A stretch of DNA of 64,000 nucleotides from Pedobacter sp. (GTDB lineage Bacteria > Bacteroidota > Bacteroidia > Sphingobacteriales > Sphingobacteriaceae). Positions 42,276 to 50,501 of this stretch are shown piece after piece. A program made the translations under genes and the position numbers. A model generated the notes under the pieces. The model did not search any database. It saw nothing but the letters and a program-made list of their open reading frames with translations, and was not told where the DNA came from. Positions within the stretch are counted from its first letter, which is position 1. Every line of letters starts with the position of its first letter. Where the stretch lies: positions 1 through 64,000 of the forward strand of contig NZ_JAVHXT010000020.1 in the NCBI RefSeq assembly GCF_031119335.1, given 5' to 3'.

Positions 42276-43166
42276 TTATCTGTTTAGTGAGAATTTAATT
42301 GGAATGTTGTATCGTACATTCACTACTTCGCCAAACATTTTGCCGGGCATCCAATCTGGAGACATTTCAAGTACCCTCATCGCTTCTATCGCAAGCTCAT
42401 TATTTGGCGACCTTTCTATATTGACATCTTCTACATCACCATTTTTCTTTACACTAAAACTTAATATTACCGTGCCCTGAATGCCTTGTTTGGCAGATTG
42501 AGATGGATATTTGATTTCTGAAGAAAGATACCTATAGAAATCTTTTAAACCACCTTTGTAGGTTGGCGGAGAGAATAAATCTTCATATTTAACTTCTACC
42601 CCATTTTTGTCATAGTATTTGCCGCTTATTTTCTTTCCAATCTCATCGTAACTTTCTTCGCCCGCTATCTTACCTTCTTTATAAGTGAACTTCCAAATAC
42701 CCGATTTTTTGCCATTCACATAGCTGCCCTCTTCCTTATTACCAAGCCAGTATTCTATGAATTTGCCATCTAGCTTGCCGTAGGTGTAGGTTTCGATTTT
42801 CTTTTGTTCCTCGCCGTCATTGGTGTAAGTAATCCATTCTCCGTGTTTGTGGCCTTTATCATAATTCCCTTTTTCTTTCAACTTGCCTTTAGCTAGTTTT
42901 GAATACGGGCCTTTTCTTACCACTAGATCCCTATCCTCAAAACTGATAACCTCCTGAAGAATATCTTTTCGGTCGTAGAACGAAACTTGGTAAAATTCTC
43001 CAGTACGTTTAATTACCGGTCGCCATTTAGAACGCACAGGGTCTTTGGTGTACATTGGGCTATTGTAAACCAATGTGGTATCTTGTATGGAATTATTACG
43101 GTCGGTATTTTGTGCAAAGCTGATTTTTGTAATTGCTAGCAATAAGATAAGCGTTATTTTTTTCAT
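42276..43166 (-). CDS. MORN-repeat protein with TonB C-terminal domain
   Basis: A 296-residue protein with a signal peptide (I-S-F-A-Q). Residues 85-180 hold several MORN-like repeats (G-x-Y-x-x-G-x-K-x-G-x-W). The C-terminal 95 residues form a TonB domain (Y-P-x-x-A-x-x-x-G-I-Q-G-T-V and W-x-P-G). It lacks the membrane anchor and proline-rich spacer of true TonB. Likely periplasmic, possibly contacting outer-membrane partners. Confidence 0.83.
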   Translation of the reverse strand: MKKITLILLLAITKISFAQNTDRNNSIQDTTLVYNSPMYTKDPVRSKWRPVIKRTGEFYQVSFYDRKDILQEVISFEDRDLVVRKGPYSKLAKGKLKEKGNYDKGHKHGEWITYTNDGEEQKKIETYTYGKLDGKFIEYWLGNKEEGSYVNGKKSGIWKFTYKEGKIAGEESYDEIGKKISGKYYDKNGVEVKYEDLFSPPTYKGGLKDFYRYLSSEIKYPSQSAKQGIQGTVILSFSVKKNGDVEDVNIERSPNNELAIEAMRVLEMSPDWMPGKMFGEVVNVRYNIPIKFSLNR

Positions 43167-43185
43167 CGTTATTTGTTATTATCGT

Positions 43186-43254
43186 CGTCATTGCGAGGCA
43201 CGAAGCAATCTTAAAAGATAAATTTCAAAGATTGCTTCGTGCCTCGCAATGACG
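43186..43254. repeat. Perfect 26-base inverted repeat upstream of the polA 3' end
   Basis: Arms 43186-43211 and 43229-43254 are exact complements, with core cattgcgaggcacgaagcaa. This is the best copy of the family also found at 5661, 23938, 35119 and 50421. It lies between polA and the MORN/TonB gene. Confidence 0.9.
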
Positions 43255-43265
43255 TATTAAGTTTA

Positions 43266-46064
43266 TTAATGCGCCTCCAACCAATTTACACCTTCGCCAA
43301 TTTCAATTTCAATTGGTACTTCGGTTTTGATGGCCGTTTTCATTCTGTTAGTGATAATTTCTTTCACCGCTTCTTTTTCGCTCTTAATTACATCGAACAC
43401 CAACTCATCATGTACCTGCATCGTCATTTTTGATTGTAGTTTTTGAGCCGTCATGTCTTTATGGATATTGATCATCGCAATTTTGATCATATCGGCTGCG
43501 GAACCTTGAATTGGTGCATTAATCGCATTTCGCTCTGCATAACCTCTTACTGTCATATTTGCCGAGTTAATGTCTCGTAAATATCTGCGACGGCCCATAA
43601 TGGTTTCTACGTAACCGTTTTCGCGAGCAAAATTCATGGTATCGCTCATGTAGTTTTTGATACCTGGATATTGAATAAAGTATTGTTCGATAATTTCGGC
43701 AGCTTCTTTACGCGGAATGTTCAAGTTTTGCGATAAGCCAAAAGCCGATTGACCATAAATAATACCGAAATTAACCGCTTTGGCATTTCTACGTTGATTG
43801 GAAGTTACTTCATCAATGCCAATTCCGTAAACTTTGGCTGCAGTTGCGGTATGGATATCAATTCCATTTAAAAAGGCATCCAACATATTTGCTTCCTTAC
43901 TTATTTCGGCAATGATCCTTAGTTCAATTTGTGAATAATCGGCAGATAAAAGGATGTGATTTTCGTCTCTAGCAATAAAGGCCTTCCTAACTTCCCGACC
44001 TCTATCAGTTTTAATAGGAATGTTTTGTAAGTTCGGATTGTTAGAACTCAATCTTCCCGTTGCGGCAACTGCCTGATTGTAACTTGTATGCACTCTTCCA
44101 GTTCTTGGGTTTACCAACAAAGGCAAAGCATCCACATAAGTAGATTTCAATTTCTGCATCTGGCGGAAATCTAGAATATCCTTAACAATATCGCTTTTAT
44201 TAGCTAATGCGGTTAACACATCTTCGCCAGTTTGATATTGACCGGTTTTAGTTTTCTTCGCTTTTGGATCAAGTTTTAAATGATCAAAAAGAACTTCTCC
44301 TAATTGCTTAGGTGAGGCGAGATTAAACTTAAACCCCGCTTTTTCATAAACCGAAAGTTCAGCTTTTAAAATTTCCTCCTGTAACTGCGACGAATAATTG
44401 GCTAGTGTTTCAGCATCAATCCTAACACCTTCTTTTTCCATATCAGCCAATACATAAATCAGCGGATTTTCGATTTCGGCAGCTAGTTTATTGGCATTTC
44501 TTTCCGCTAGCATTGGCTCAAAAACATTGGCCAATTGCCAAGTCACGTCGGCATCTTCTGCGGCATAATCAACCACTTTCTCTACCGGCACATCTTTCAT
44601 ATTCAGTTGGTTTTTACCTTTGGCTCCAATTAACGAAGTAATAGAAATTGGGGTATAACCTAAATAGTTTTCCGAAAGCACGTCCATGCCGTGTCGAGTA
44701 TCAGGATCTATCAGATAATGCGCCAACATGGTATCGAATAACTCTCCTTTTAGATTGATGTCGTACCATTTAAGTACCAACATATCGTACTTAATATTTT
44801 GACCAATTTTAACGATATTTTCGCTTTCAAAAACTGGCCTAAACTCTTCTAAAATGGCTAGTGTTTCTGCTTTATCTTGAGGAGTTGGAATGTAATATCC
44901 TTTACCGGCTTCAATGGAGAAAGATAAGCCTACCAAATCCACAAAATTGGCGTCTGTTCCTGTCGTTTCGGTGTCAAAAGATATCCGACTTTGTCGCAAT
45001 AACAAATTAACTAGTTCTTTTCTCTCCTCTGGTGTGGCAACTAAATGATATTCGTGCGGTGTGTTAGCAATGTTTTTGGCATCAATCGGCGTATCGAACA
45101 GCGAAGGTTGGTTTTCTACTTCTTTTGTAGTTATAGCGTTGCCGAACAGATCTTGCTGTCCCCCCGCTTTACCTTCATTTACACTAAAAGCATCGCCAAA
45201 AACACGTTTGCCAATGGTCCTAAATTCTAGCTCAGCAAATAGAGGTTCTAACAACTCTTTGCTCGGTTCTTCAAGCAATAACTGTTGTTCGTTAAATTCT
45301 ACAGGAACATTCAGAATTATAGTAGCCAGTTTTTTGGAAATCAATCCTTGCTCAGCAAAATTTTCTACATTTTCCCTTTGTTTTCCTTTCAGTTCGTGAC
45401 TATTGGCGATGATATTTTCCATACTGCCGTATTGCTTAATCAGCGCTTTAGCAGTCTTCTCGCCGATACCAGGAATACCTGGTATATTATCTACGGCATC
45501 ACCCCATAAGCCCAAAATATCAATTACCTGCGAAACATTTTCAATTTCCCATTTGGCCAAAACCTCTGGCACGCCCAAAATTTCCATTTCGTTACCCATA
45601 CGAGCAGGCTTGTAAATGAAAATATTATCAGAAACCAACTGAGCGAAATCTTTATCGGGTGTCATGCAGAATACCTTAAAGCCAGCTTTTTCGCCTTCCT
45701 TGGCCAAGGTTCCAATAATATCGTCGGCTTCGTAGCCATCTTTAGTAATTACCGGGATATTGAAGCCCTCAATGAGCCTGAAAATATAAGGAATAGCTTT
45801 CGATAAGTCCTCGGGCATAGCTTCTCGATGCGCTTTGTAGGCTTCAAAATCGGTGTGCCTTTCTGTAGGCGCATCGGTGTCGAAAACTACAGCGATATGC
45901 GTAGGCTTTTCCTTTTTTAGCACTTCTAGTAAGGTATTGGTAAACCCCATCACTGCAGAAGTATTAACACCTGTTGACGTAAAACGAGGGTTTTTGCTTA
46001 GTGCGAAATGTGCTCGGTAAATCAAGGCCATTCCGTCTAAAAGGAAAAGTTTTTTGTTGCTCAT
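43266..46064 (-). CDS. polA: DNA polymerase I
   Basis: A 932-residue polymerase for repair and Okazaki fragment processing. The 5'-3' exonuclease fills residues 1-290. A 3'-5' exonuclease follows (F-D-T-E-T-T-G-T-D), apparently active since exo I acids are kept. Polymerase motifs A (L-L-S-A-D-Y-S-Q-I-E), B (R-R-N-A-K-A-V-N-F-G-I-I-Y-G) and C (Q-V-H-D-E-L-V) are all present. Length is normal. Confidence 0.97.
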   Translation of the reverse strand: MSNKKLFLLDGMALIYRAHFALSKNPRFTSTGVNTSAVMGFTNTLLEVLKKEKPTHIAVVFDTDAPTERHTDFEAYKAHREAMPEDLSKAIPYIFRLIEGFNIPVITKDGYEADDIIGTLAKEGEKAGFKVFCMTPDKDFAQLVSDNIFIYKPARMGNEMEILGVPEVLAKWEIENVSQVIDILGLWGDAVDNIPGIPGIGEKTAKALIKQYGSMENIIANSHELKGKQRENVENFAEQGLISKKLATIILNVPVEFNEQQLLLEEPSKELLEPLFAELEFRTIGKRVFGDAFSVNEGKAGGQQDLFGNAITTKEVENQPSLFDTPIDAKNIANTPHEYHLVATPEERKELVNLLLRQSRISFDTETTGTDANFVDLVGLSFSIEAGKGYYIPTPQDKAETLAILEEFRPVFESENIVKIGQNIKYDMLVLKWYDINLKGELFDTMLAHYLIDPDTRHGMDVLSENYLGYTPISITSLIGAKGKNQLNMKDVPVEKVVDYAAEDADVTWQLANVFEPMLAERNANKLAAEIENPLIYVLADMEKEGVRIDAETLANYSSQLQEEILKAELSVYEKAGFKFNLASPKQLGEVLFDHLKLDPKAKKTKTGQYQTGEDVLTALANKSDIVKDILDFRQMQKLKSTYVDALPLLVNPRTGRVHTSYNQAVAATGRLSSNNPNLQNIPIKTDRGREVRKAFIARDENHILLSADYSQIELRIIAEISKEANMLDAFLNGIDIHTATAAKVYGIGIDEVTSNQRRNAKAVNFGIIYGQSAFGLSQNLNIPRKEAAEIIEQYFIQYPGIKNYMSDTMNFARENGYVETIMGRRRYLRDINSANMTVRGYAERNAINAPIQGSAADMIKIAMINIHKDMTAQKLQSKMTMQVHDELVFDVIKSEKEAVKEIITNRMKTAIKTEVPIEIEIGEGVNWLEAH

Positions 46065-46123
46065 TTGCTTAACAATATTTGATATTTAAGACAGATGATA
46101 AAGGTAATGATAAATTGAAAAAA

Positions 46124-46819
46124 CTAGGAGAAAAGAATTACCAACGAAACCATTAGCAAGTTAAATAAAGCATGGAAAAGCATACTGTAGATTAGGCCAT
46201 ACTTAATGCGTAAGTACCCAAGTCCTAGTCCGCCAAAAGCTTGGGAGCCAATGTAGAACACAAAACTAGGGTCAGTAACCGTCAAATCTTTGTAGTTGCT
46301 TAAATGTACCAATCCAAAAATAATGGCAGTGTAGTAAAATAGATATGGATAAATCTTTATCCAGAATTTTGTAGCGTAAAACCTACTTTTTTTCTTCAAA
46401 AACTCGATGACTAACACTGCTAAGACTAAAGCTGTCCCAATAATGGCAAGCTGAATACGTATCCCATTAACTTGCGAAACGGTTAATGCTCCTAAGGATA
46501 GAAAAATAAAATAAATTGCCCCGTTTAGATCCTTTAGATGACATCTGAAAATAGTTTCTTCCAATAGTGGCGCAACGATACAGGCTAAAAATAAAGTGCC
46601 TAAAACACCAAATTCTTTTAAGAGGTCTATGCCTTTGTATTCTCTGATCAGATCAAAATGTAAAAGTAAACCAAATACAGATAATAATAATATGGTAAAG
46701 GAAACATACAGAATTAAAAGTGCTGCAAAATCTCTTATCAATAAATACTTGTATTTGACTTGCTTTAGTGGTTTTGGACTCTTTAAAAAAGTGACAAAAG
46801 TTTCAAGCGCTTCCTTCAT
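46124..46819 (-). CDS. CPBP-family intramembrane protease
   Basis: A 231-residue protein with six or more transmembrane segments. The CPBP (Abi/CAAX) motif is seen as L-L-E-E-T-I-F-R, with F-G-L-V-H-L-S and H-A-L-F-N supplying the other conserved residues. The family includes CAAX proteases and bacteriocin-immunity proteins; the substrate is unknown. Separated from polA by 59 bases and probably independent. Confidence 0.83.
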   Translation of the reverse strand: MKEALETFVTFLKSPKPLKQVKYKYLLIRDFAALLILYVSFTILLLSVFGLLLHFDLIREYKGIDLLKEFGVLGTLFLACIVAPLLEETIFRCHLKDLNGAIYFIFLSLGALTVSQVNGIRIQLAIIGTALVLAVLVIEFLKKKSRFYATKFWIKIYPYLFYYTAIIFGLVHLSNYKDLTVTDPSFVFYIGSQAFGGLGLGYLRIKYGLIYSMLFHALFNLLMVSLVILFS

Positions 46820-46883
46820 GATGTGAGATGTTAATAAATGTTATCGATATAACAATACTACATTATTTTCCGTTAATTTGAGT

Positions 46884-47567
46884 ATGAGAATTTTTAAATT
46901 AATAGTCGTAATTTGTTTGTTGGCTTTTACCACAAAGGCCCAAGATGCGGTATTGATTAGTGAGGGCAACTTTGTGCGTGGCGAAATTAAAGGAACCAAT
47001 TACGAATCTGTTTTTATCCAAATAGAAGAGCAAGGCCTAAAGGAATATAAGGCTAAAGATATCAAATCATTTTTATGGAACGGCGATACCTACGAAAGTA
47101 AGCCCTACATTGTTGGGAAGAAAGCAGTAGTTAAGTTCTTTAAATTGGTAGAAAGCGGAAAAGTAAATTTATATGCGGTGGGCGGAACATCTGGTGTTGA
47201 AGAACCTGTACAACCTCGTGTAAAAGCTCGCCCAACTTTTGGTGTTGGCATGGGGACTGGTGGCGGTATGGGCGGCGGCATGGGAGGTGGTGTTAGCATT
47301 AACCTTGGTGGTAATCGTGGCGGAGGTGTTGAAAGACCCGCTGGAGCACCGCCGAAAGCCAAGGTTTTTTACTTCATTGAAAAACCAGGCACCGGCCCAA
47401 TGCAAGAAATTGCTGCTGACGGCTCTAGGACAGCAGCTACTAAAAACTTGCTGTTAGCTAAACTTACGGGTGACGAAGGCTTAACAGAGAGTATCAAAGC
47501 AACCGAAAGTTTCGACGAAAAAATGCTGATTGCGTTGGTAAAATCTTACAATGAGGCGGTGAAGTGA
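46884..47567 (+). CDS. Secreted protein with Gly-rich centre
   Basis: A 227-residue protein with a signal peptide ending T-K-A-Q. The N-terminal 80 residues are beta-rich with R-G-E-I-K-G-T-N-Y-E. A Gly/Met-rich linker follows (G-G-G-M-G-G-G-M-G-G-G) and a helical C-terminus. Not recognised. I chose ATG at 46884; a TTG two codons earlier is in frame. It diverges from the CPBP gene. Confidence 0.72.
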   Translation: MRIFKLIVVICLLAFTTKAQDAVLISEGNFVRGEIKGTNYESVFIQIEEQGLKEYKAKDIKSFLWNGDTYESKPYIVGKKAVVKFFKLVESGKVNLYAVGGTSGVEEPVQPRVKARPTFGVGMGTGGGMGGGMGGGVSINLGGNRGGGVERPAGAPPKAKVFYFIEKPGTGPMQEIAADGSRTAATKNLLLAKLTGDEGLTESIKATESFDEKMLIALVKSYNEAVK

Positions 47568-47578
47568 AATAGTTTCCG

Positions 47579-47630
47579 CTAGTCGAGATTATTACATGAA
47601 CTCGCCTTACTCGGTTTGCAATCCGGAACA
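47579..47630. repeat. gctagtcgag repeat, copy 2
   Basis: gctagtcgagattattacat and the next 25 bases match copy 1 at 38281 with a few changes. This copy sits after the Gly-rich protein gene. Confidence 0.75.
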
Positions 47631-47664
47631 GTTTTTTTTGACATTTTTTAAGTAAATATGTTTG

Positions 47665-47973
47665 TTAGTTCTCCTCTCCTTTTGCATAAAGTATGATTGA
47701 GTTTGGATTTACTATTTCTATTTTCATTGCGTCACCTTGCCGAAATTTGGTTTGAACCCAATTTGTGTATTCGTTACCAATATAAGTACTAAGGGTTTCA
47801 TTTTCATTAAATTTCCTATTAATATGCGAGGGGTATTTTGCGATCTGTCCATTACACCCAAGTTTAACTTTTATTTTTTCTTGATGTTTGCCAAAGTAAG
47901 GCTTGTCCTTTTTTAGAACATTAAAAAACCCTTGATTATAAAAAGCTATGCCTAGCTTTATGTAAATTATCAT
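47665..47973 (-). CDS. Small protein of unknown function paired with the UDG-fold gene
   Basis: A 102-residue basic protein with no family I recognise. The N-terminus is Lys/Phe-rich, the centre holds C-N-G-Q-I-A-K-Y-P-S-H-I-N, and the C-terminus is beta-rich (M-K-I-E-I-V-N-P-N-S-I-I-L-Y). It starts three bases after the stop of the UDG-fold gene, so the pair is cotranscribed and perhaps coupled. Sequence here is even more AT-rich than the surroundings. Confidence 0.68.
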   Translation of the reverse strand: MIIYIKLGIAFYNQGFFNVLKKDKPYFGKHQEKIKVKLGCNGQIAKYPSHINRKFNENETLSTYIGNEYTNWVQTKFRQGDAMKIEIVNPNSIILYAKGEEN

Positions 47974-47976
47974 GAC

Positions 47977-48540
47977 CTAAAATTTTTGAATTTTGGTTTG
48001 CCAATTATTTAAGACATAATTATATTTTTCAGTCCCTTTAGGCACTCTAGCGGCAGGACTTGGGGAAGCTAGGCTAATTACATTTGATTCAACACTACTT
48101 ACTTCTTCAATCCAACTTTTAAGTGTAGATCCTTTGCCCCATGTAGAGTAGACTTTTATACCTGGGTTTTTCCTAATTACCTCGTTTATGAATAAGGTAT
48201 TATAGTTTCTGTTGATTTTTCTGTTGATTATTTTAGAATCTCGATATCCTTCTCCAATTATTCCTGGTACAAATTCTTCTAAAGCATTAACACTTCTAAT
48301 CATATCCATACAAGCAATTTTGTTTTGTTTCAGAAGAGGCAATAGCTCGTTTATGTTGTTTCTGTTAAAATGGGAAGTAAATATCTTTGAAAGAATATTC
48401 CATGTGAAATTTTTTTCTCTTCCATAAAAGTAAGCAACACTTTTTCCTCCATAAGGATTGAATGTGCCTAAAAATAAATGTTTAACTTTCCAAGATGGAA
48501 TAAAGAAGTCACGGTCTAAAAGTTGGTGATTTACTATCAT
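47977..48540 (-). CDS. Uracil-DNA glycosylase superfamily protein
   Basis: A 187-residue protein. The opening L-F-L-G-T-F-N-P followed by Y-F-Y-G-R-E-K-N-F-T-W-N-I-L resembles the first motif of Mug/hypoxanthine-type UDG-fold proteins (G-x-x-P and Y-x-G-x-x-N-x-F-W). The C-terminal S-P-S-P-A-A-R matches the S-P-S-x-A second motif. The substrate is unclear; it may be a glycosylase or a divergent binding protein. First gene of a two-gene unit with an unknown partner. Confidence 0.72.
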   Translation of the reverse strand: MIVNHQLLDRDFFIPSWKVKHLFLGTFNPYGGKSVAYFYGREKNFTWNILSKIFTSHFNRNNINELLPLLKQNKIACMDMIRSVNALEEFVPGIIGEGYRDSKIINRKINRNYNTLFINEVIRKNPGIKVYSTWGKGSTLKSWIEEVSSVESNVISLASPSPAARVPKGTEKYNYVLNNWQTKIQKF

Positions 48541-48619
48541 AGAAACTAGGATGTTTTTTACTAATTATAATAAAAAAATTATGAACATCCAAATGTTTTT
48601 ATGTTAAACTCAAAGCAAC

Positions 48620-48736
48620 GTGAAAATCATCAATCCTCCAGAATTAAAGGAACTTTATAACCTGCAATTACAAAAGATGACAGCTTTAAATGAAGGTGGA
48701 GAGCTAGCTTATTCCAATATTTTTCAACCAAAATAG
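48620..48736 (+). pseudogene. Short reading frame, possible gene remnant
   Basis: A GTG-started frame of 38 codons reads K-I-I-N-P-P-E-L-K-E-L-Y-N-L and then a helical, acidic end. It looks like coding sequence but has no ATG nearby. It may be a truncated 3' end or a very small gene. Weakly supported. Confidence 0.3.
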
Positions 48737-48759
48737 CAACGTCTCCACCTTTCAATTAA

Positions 48760-49119
48760 TTAGCGGTTATTGTTGTCACTGGGCGCATTTGTTAGTCCCA
48801 GTAATTGTGGATTAATCGCTTCTTCCATGTGCCTTCTAACGCCAATTAGTCTTTGGACCCCATTAAAAGTAAATACTTTGCCTACCGCCATCTCTCTTTT
48901 GATGTCTTTTCCCCAAACATGGATAACGATATCTCCCAAATGAAACCATTTCAATTCGTGCTTTCCAAGGGTTGAGCTGGTAATTTTTGTGATGGTGCCA
49001 GAAATAGATTTTTTGTTGATTTCTGGATGATATTGGTAAGTGCGCAGTTGCTTTTGCTGGGCACTGAGGCCTGTTAAAATACATAACGTTAAAACGCTAG
49101 TTATTAAAAAATTTTTCAT
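48760..49119 (-). CDS. Small secreted hypothetical protein
   Basis: A 119-residue protein with a signal peptide ending L-S-A-Q. The mature part has a beta-rich middle (K-W-F-H-L-G-D-I-V-I-H-V-W-G) and an Asn-rich end. No family recognised. Confidence 0.68.
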   Translation of the reverse strand: MKNFLITSVLTLCILTGLSAQQKQLRTYQYHPEINKKSISGTITKITSSTLGKHELKWFHLGDIVIHVWGKDIKREMAVGKVFTFNGVQRLIGVRRHMEEAINPQLLGLTNAPSDNNNR

Positions 49120-49306
49120 AGGATGTGTATATAGTAGATACTCCTAACCTATTAAAAAATGTGCCAAAGTTATTAAAGCCTACATTTAGATCGGCTTTGT
49201 ATAAACCAAGATTTTGCAAACGTGTAACGCTTGGTCAATTTGTAGAAGATTTTACGCAAAACACTGCTTATCAATGCTATTCAACCCTACCTAAAGTTGG
49301 GTCTGT

Positions 49307-49591
49307 TTAAGGTTTATCAGCATGTCCCAAACTTTTACCCGGACAAGCAATATCTCTAACCAGCTGTTTCAGCTCTTTAATATCTGGAAAACGACCTTGC
49401 GCTTTTCTGTCGAAAATTAAATCGTTATTTACGAAAATTAGAAATGTGCCACTTGTTTCACTGGGTTTTAATTTTACGCTTTCCAGTTCTTCAGAAAAAG
49501 TAGTCAACAGTTCTTGAGCGAAATAAGCAGAACGTAACATCCAACCACATTTAGGGCAATATTCAATGGTAACATTGGATTTGTTTATCAT
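49307..49591 (-). CDS. SelT/SelW/SelH (Rdx) family protein
   Basis: A 94-residue thioredoxin-like protein. The redox motif near the N-terminus is C-P-K-C-G-W in I-E-Y-C-P-K-C, with Cys in the position of selenocysteine in eukaryotic SelW. The C-terminal C-P-G-K-S-L-G-H is also conserved. It likely acts in redox chemistry. It is followed upstream on the same strand by an AhpD-like gene. Confidence 0.88.
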   Translation of the reverse strand: MINKSNVTIEYCPKCGWMLRSAYFAQELLTTFSEELESVKLKPSETSGTFLIFVNNDLIFDRKAQGRFPDIKELKQLVRDIACPGKSLGHADKP

Positions 49592-49648
49592 AAAATTCTT
49601 CGTCCTTTCCCGAAAGGTCGGGATAAATTATGTTTTAGTGGTTAAAAC

Positions 49649-49990
49649 CTATTTCTTCAAATCGTCCCAAAACTCTACAGCTCTGCGATAGTGTGGGATA
49701 ACGATAGAGCCACCCACCAAATTGGCGATCATGAATATTTCGTTCATTTCGTCATCGGTAACGCCTTCGTTGTAGCACTTTTCTAGATGATATTTAATGC
49801 AATCATCACATCTTAAAACCATCGAAGCTACCAAGCCCAACATCTCTTTTGTCTTTACGTTTAATGCGCCTTCTGCGTAAGAAGTGGTATCTAGCGCAAA
49901 AAAGCGTTTAATGTTGGTATTGGCGGTTTCCATTACACGCTCATTCATTTTTGAGCGATAGTCGTTAAATTCTTCTGCTAATTTTCCCAT
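49649..49990 (-). CDS. AhpD-like carboxymuconolactone decarboxylase family protein
   Basis: A 113-residue all-helical protein with the C-D-D-C-I-K-Y-H motif, the C-x-x-C-x-x-x-H centre of AhpD-like peroxidase helpers. I chose ATG at 49990 (M-G-K-L-A-E-E-F). The frame stays open for 16 more codons upstream, but those lie in a dispersed repeat arm. It sits between a SelW-like protein and an alkyltransferase-like protein. Confidence 0.88.
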   Translation of the reverse strand: MGKLAEEFNDYRSKMNERVMETANTNIKRFFALDTTSYAEGALNVKTKEMLGLVASMVLRCDDCIKYHLEKCYNEGVTDDEMNEIFMIANLVGGSIVIPHYRRAVEFWDDLKK

Positions 49991-49998
49991 TTTTATAA

Positions 49999-50077
49999 TA
50001 ATTGAACCCCTAAATCCCCTAAAGGGGACTAAAATCATTTGGCTACTTACAAAAGCCCCCTTTAGGGGATTTAGAGG
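49999..50077. repeat. Inverted repeat of the taaagggg family
   Basis: aacccctaaatcccctaaag at 50004-50023 faces ccctttaggggatttagagg at about 50058-50077. It is the clearest copy of the family that also enters tadA, and it fills the gap between two minus-strand genes. Confidence 0.85.
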
Positions 50078-50404
50078 TTATAATTCCTGCAACGGATCCC
50101 AAAATACCTGCTTGAAATTCCTTATTCTATCGTTAACTACCGTAATTCCTTCTTTTTCCAGAAGTTCCTGCATCAATGTTGGTGGCGAAAAATGAAACCG
50201 GCCAGTTAGCAATCCGCTACTATTTACAATTCTATGCGCCGGTACTTTTGGACTAGCTTGGCCTGCATAAGCCATGGCATGCCCCACCATTCTCGATGAA
50301 TTTGCCACGCCCAAAGCTTTGGCAATTGCTCCATAGGAAGTAACCCTCCCTTTGGGAACTAACCTTGCCACTTCGTAAACCTGTTCGTAAAAATTGGTGT
50401 CCAT
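50078..50404 (-). CDS. Alkyltransferase-like (ATL) protein of the MGMT family
   Basis: A 108-residue protein with the helix-turn-helix and R-M-V-G-H-A finger of O6-alkylguanine transferases. The active-site P-C-H-R is P-A-H-R here, so it lacks the acceptor cysteine and cannot transfer alkyl groups. Such ATL proteins bind alkylated guanine and hand it to nucleotide excision repair. Confidence 0.88.
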   Translation of the reverse strand: MDTNFYEQVYEVARLVPKGRVTSYGAIAKALGVANSSRMVGHAMAYAGQASPKVPAHRIVNSSGLLTGRFHFSPPTLMQELLEKEGITVVNDRIRNFKQVFWDPLQEL

Positions 50405-50420
50405 TTTAAGTCAAATTATA

Positions 50421-50496
50421 CATCACTGCGATGCACGAAACAATCCTAAAGCAAATAACTAACGTTGTAAGATTGCTTCGTGCCTCGCAATGACGG
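50421..50496. repeat. Diverged inverted repeat of the cattgcgaggc family
   Basis: The left arm catcactgcgatgcacgaaa (from 50421) is diverged; the right arm gcttcgtgcctcgcaatgac (about 50473-50492) is standard. It lies between the ATL gene and trmB. Confidence 0.8.
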
Positions 50497-50501
50497 AGTG
50501 C

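Noticed and set aside
47105..47457. Pro-, His- and Ala-rich frames opposite or shifted against the Gly-rich protein gene
   Set aside because: They are alternative readings of the GGC/GGT repeats that code for the glycine linker.
49125..49310. 61-codon plus-strand frame between two minus-strand genes
   Set aside because: No family likeness, poor start, and it overlaps the likely promoter region of the gene at 48760.
49991..50038. 16-codon upstream extension of the AhpD-like protein
   Set aside because: These codons fall in the taaagggg repeat arm, and the family's usual N-terminus starts at 49990. Unlike tadA, the conserved part has its own ATG right before it.
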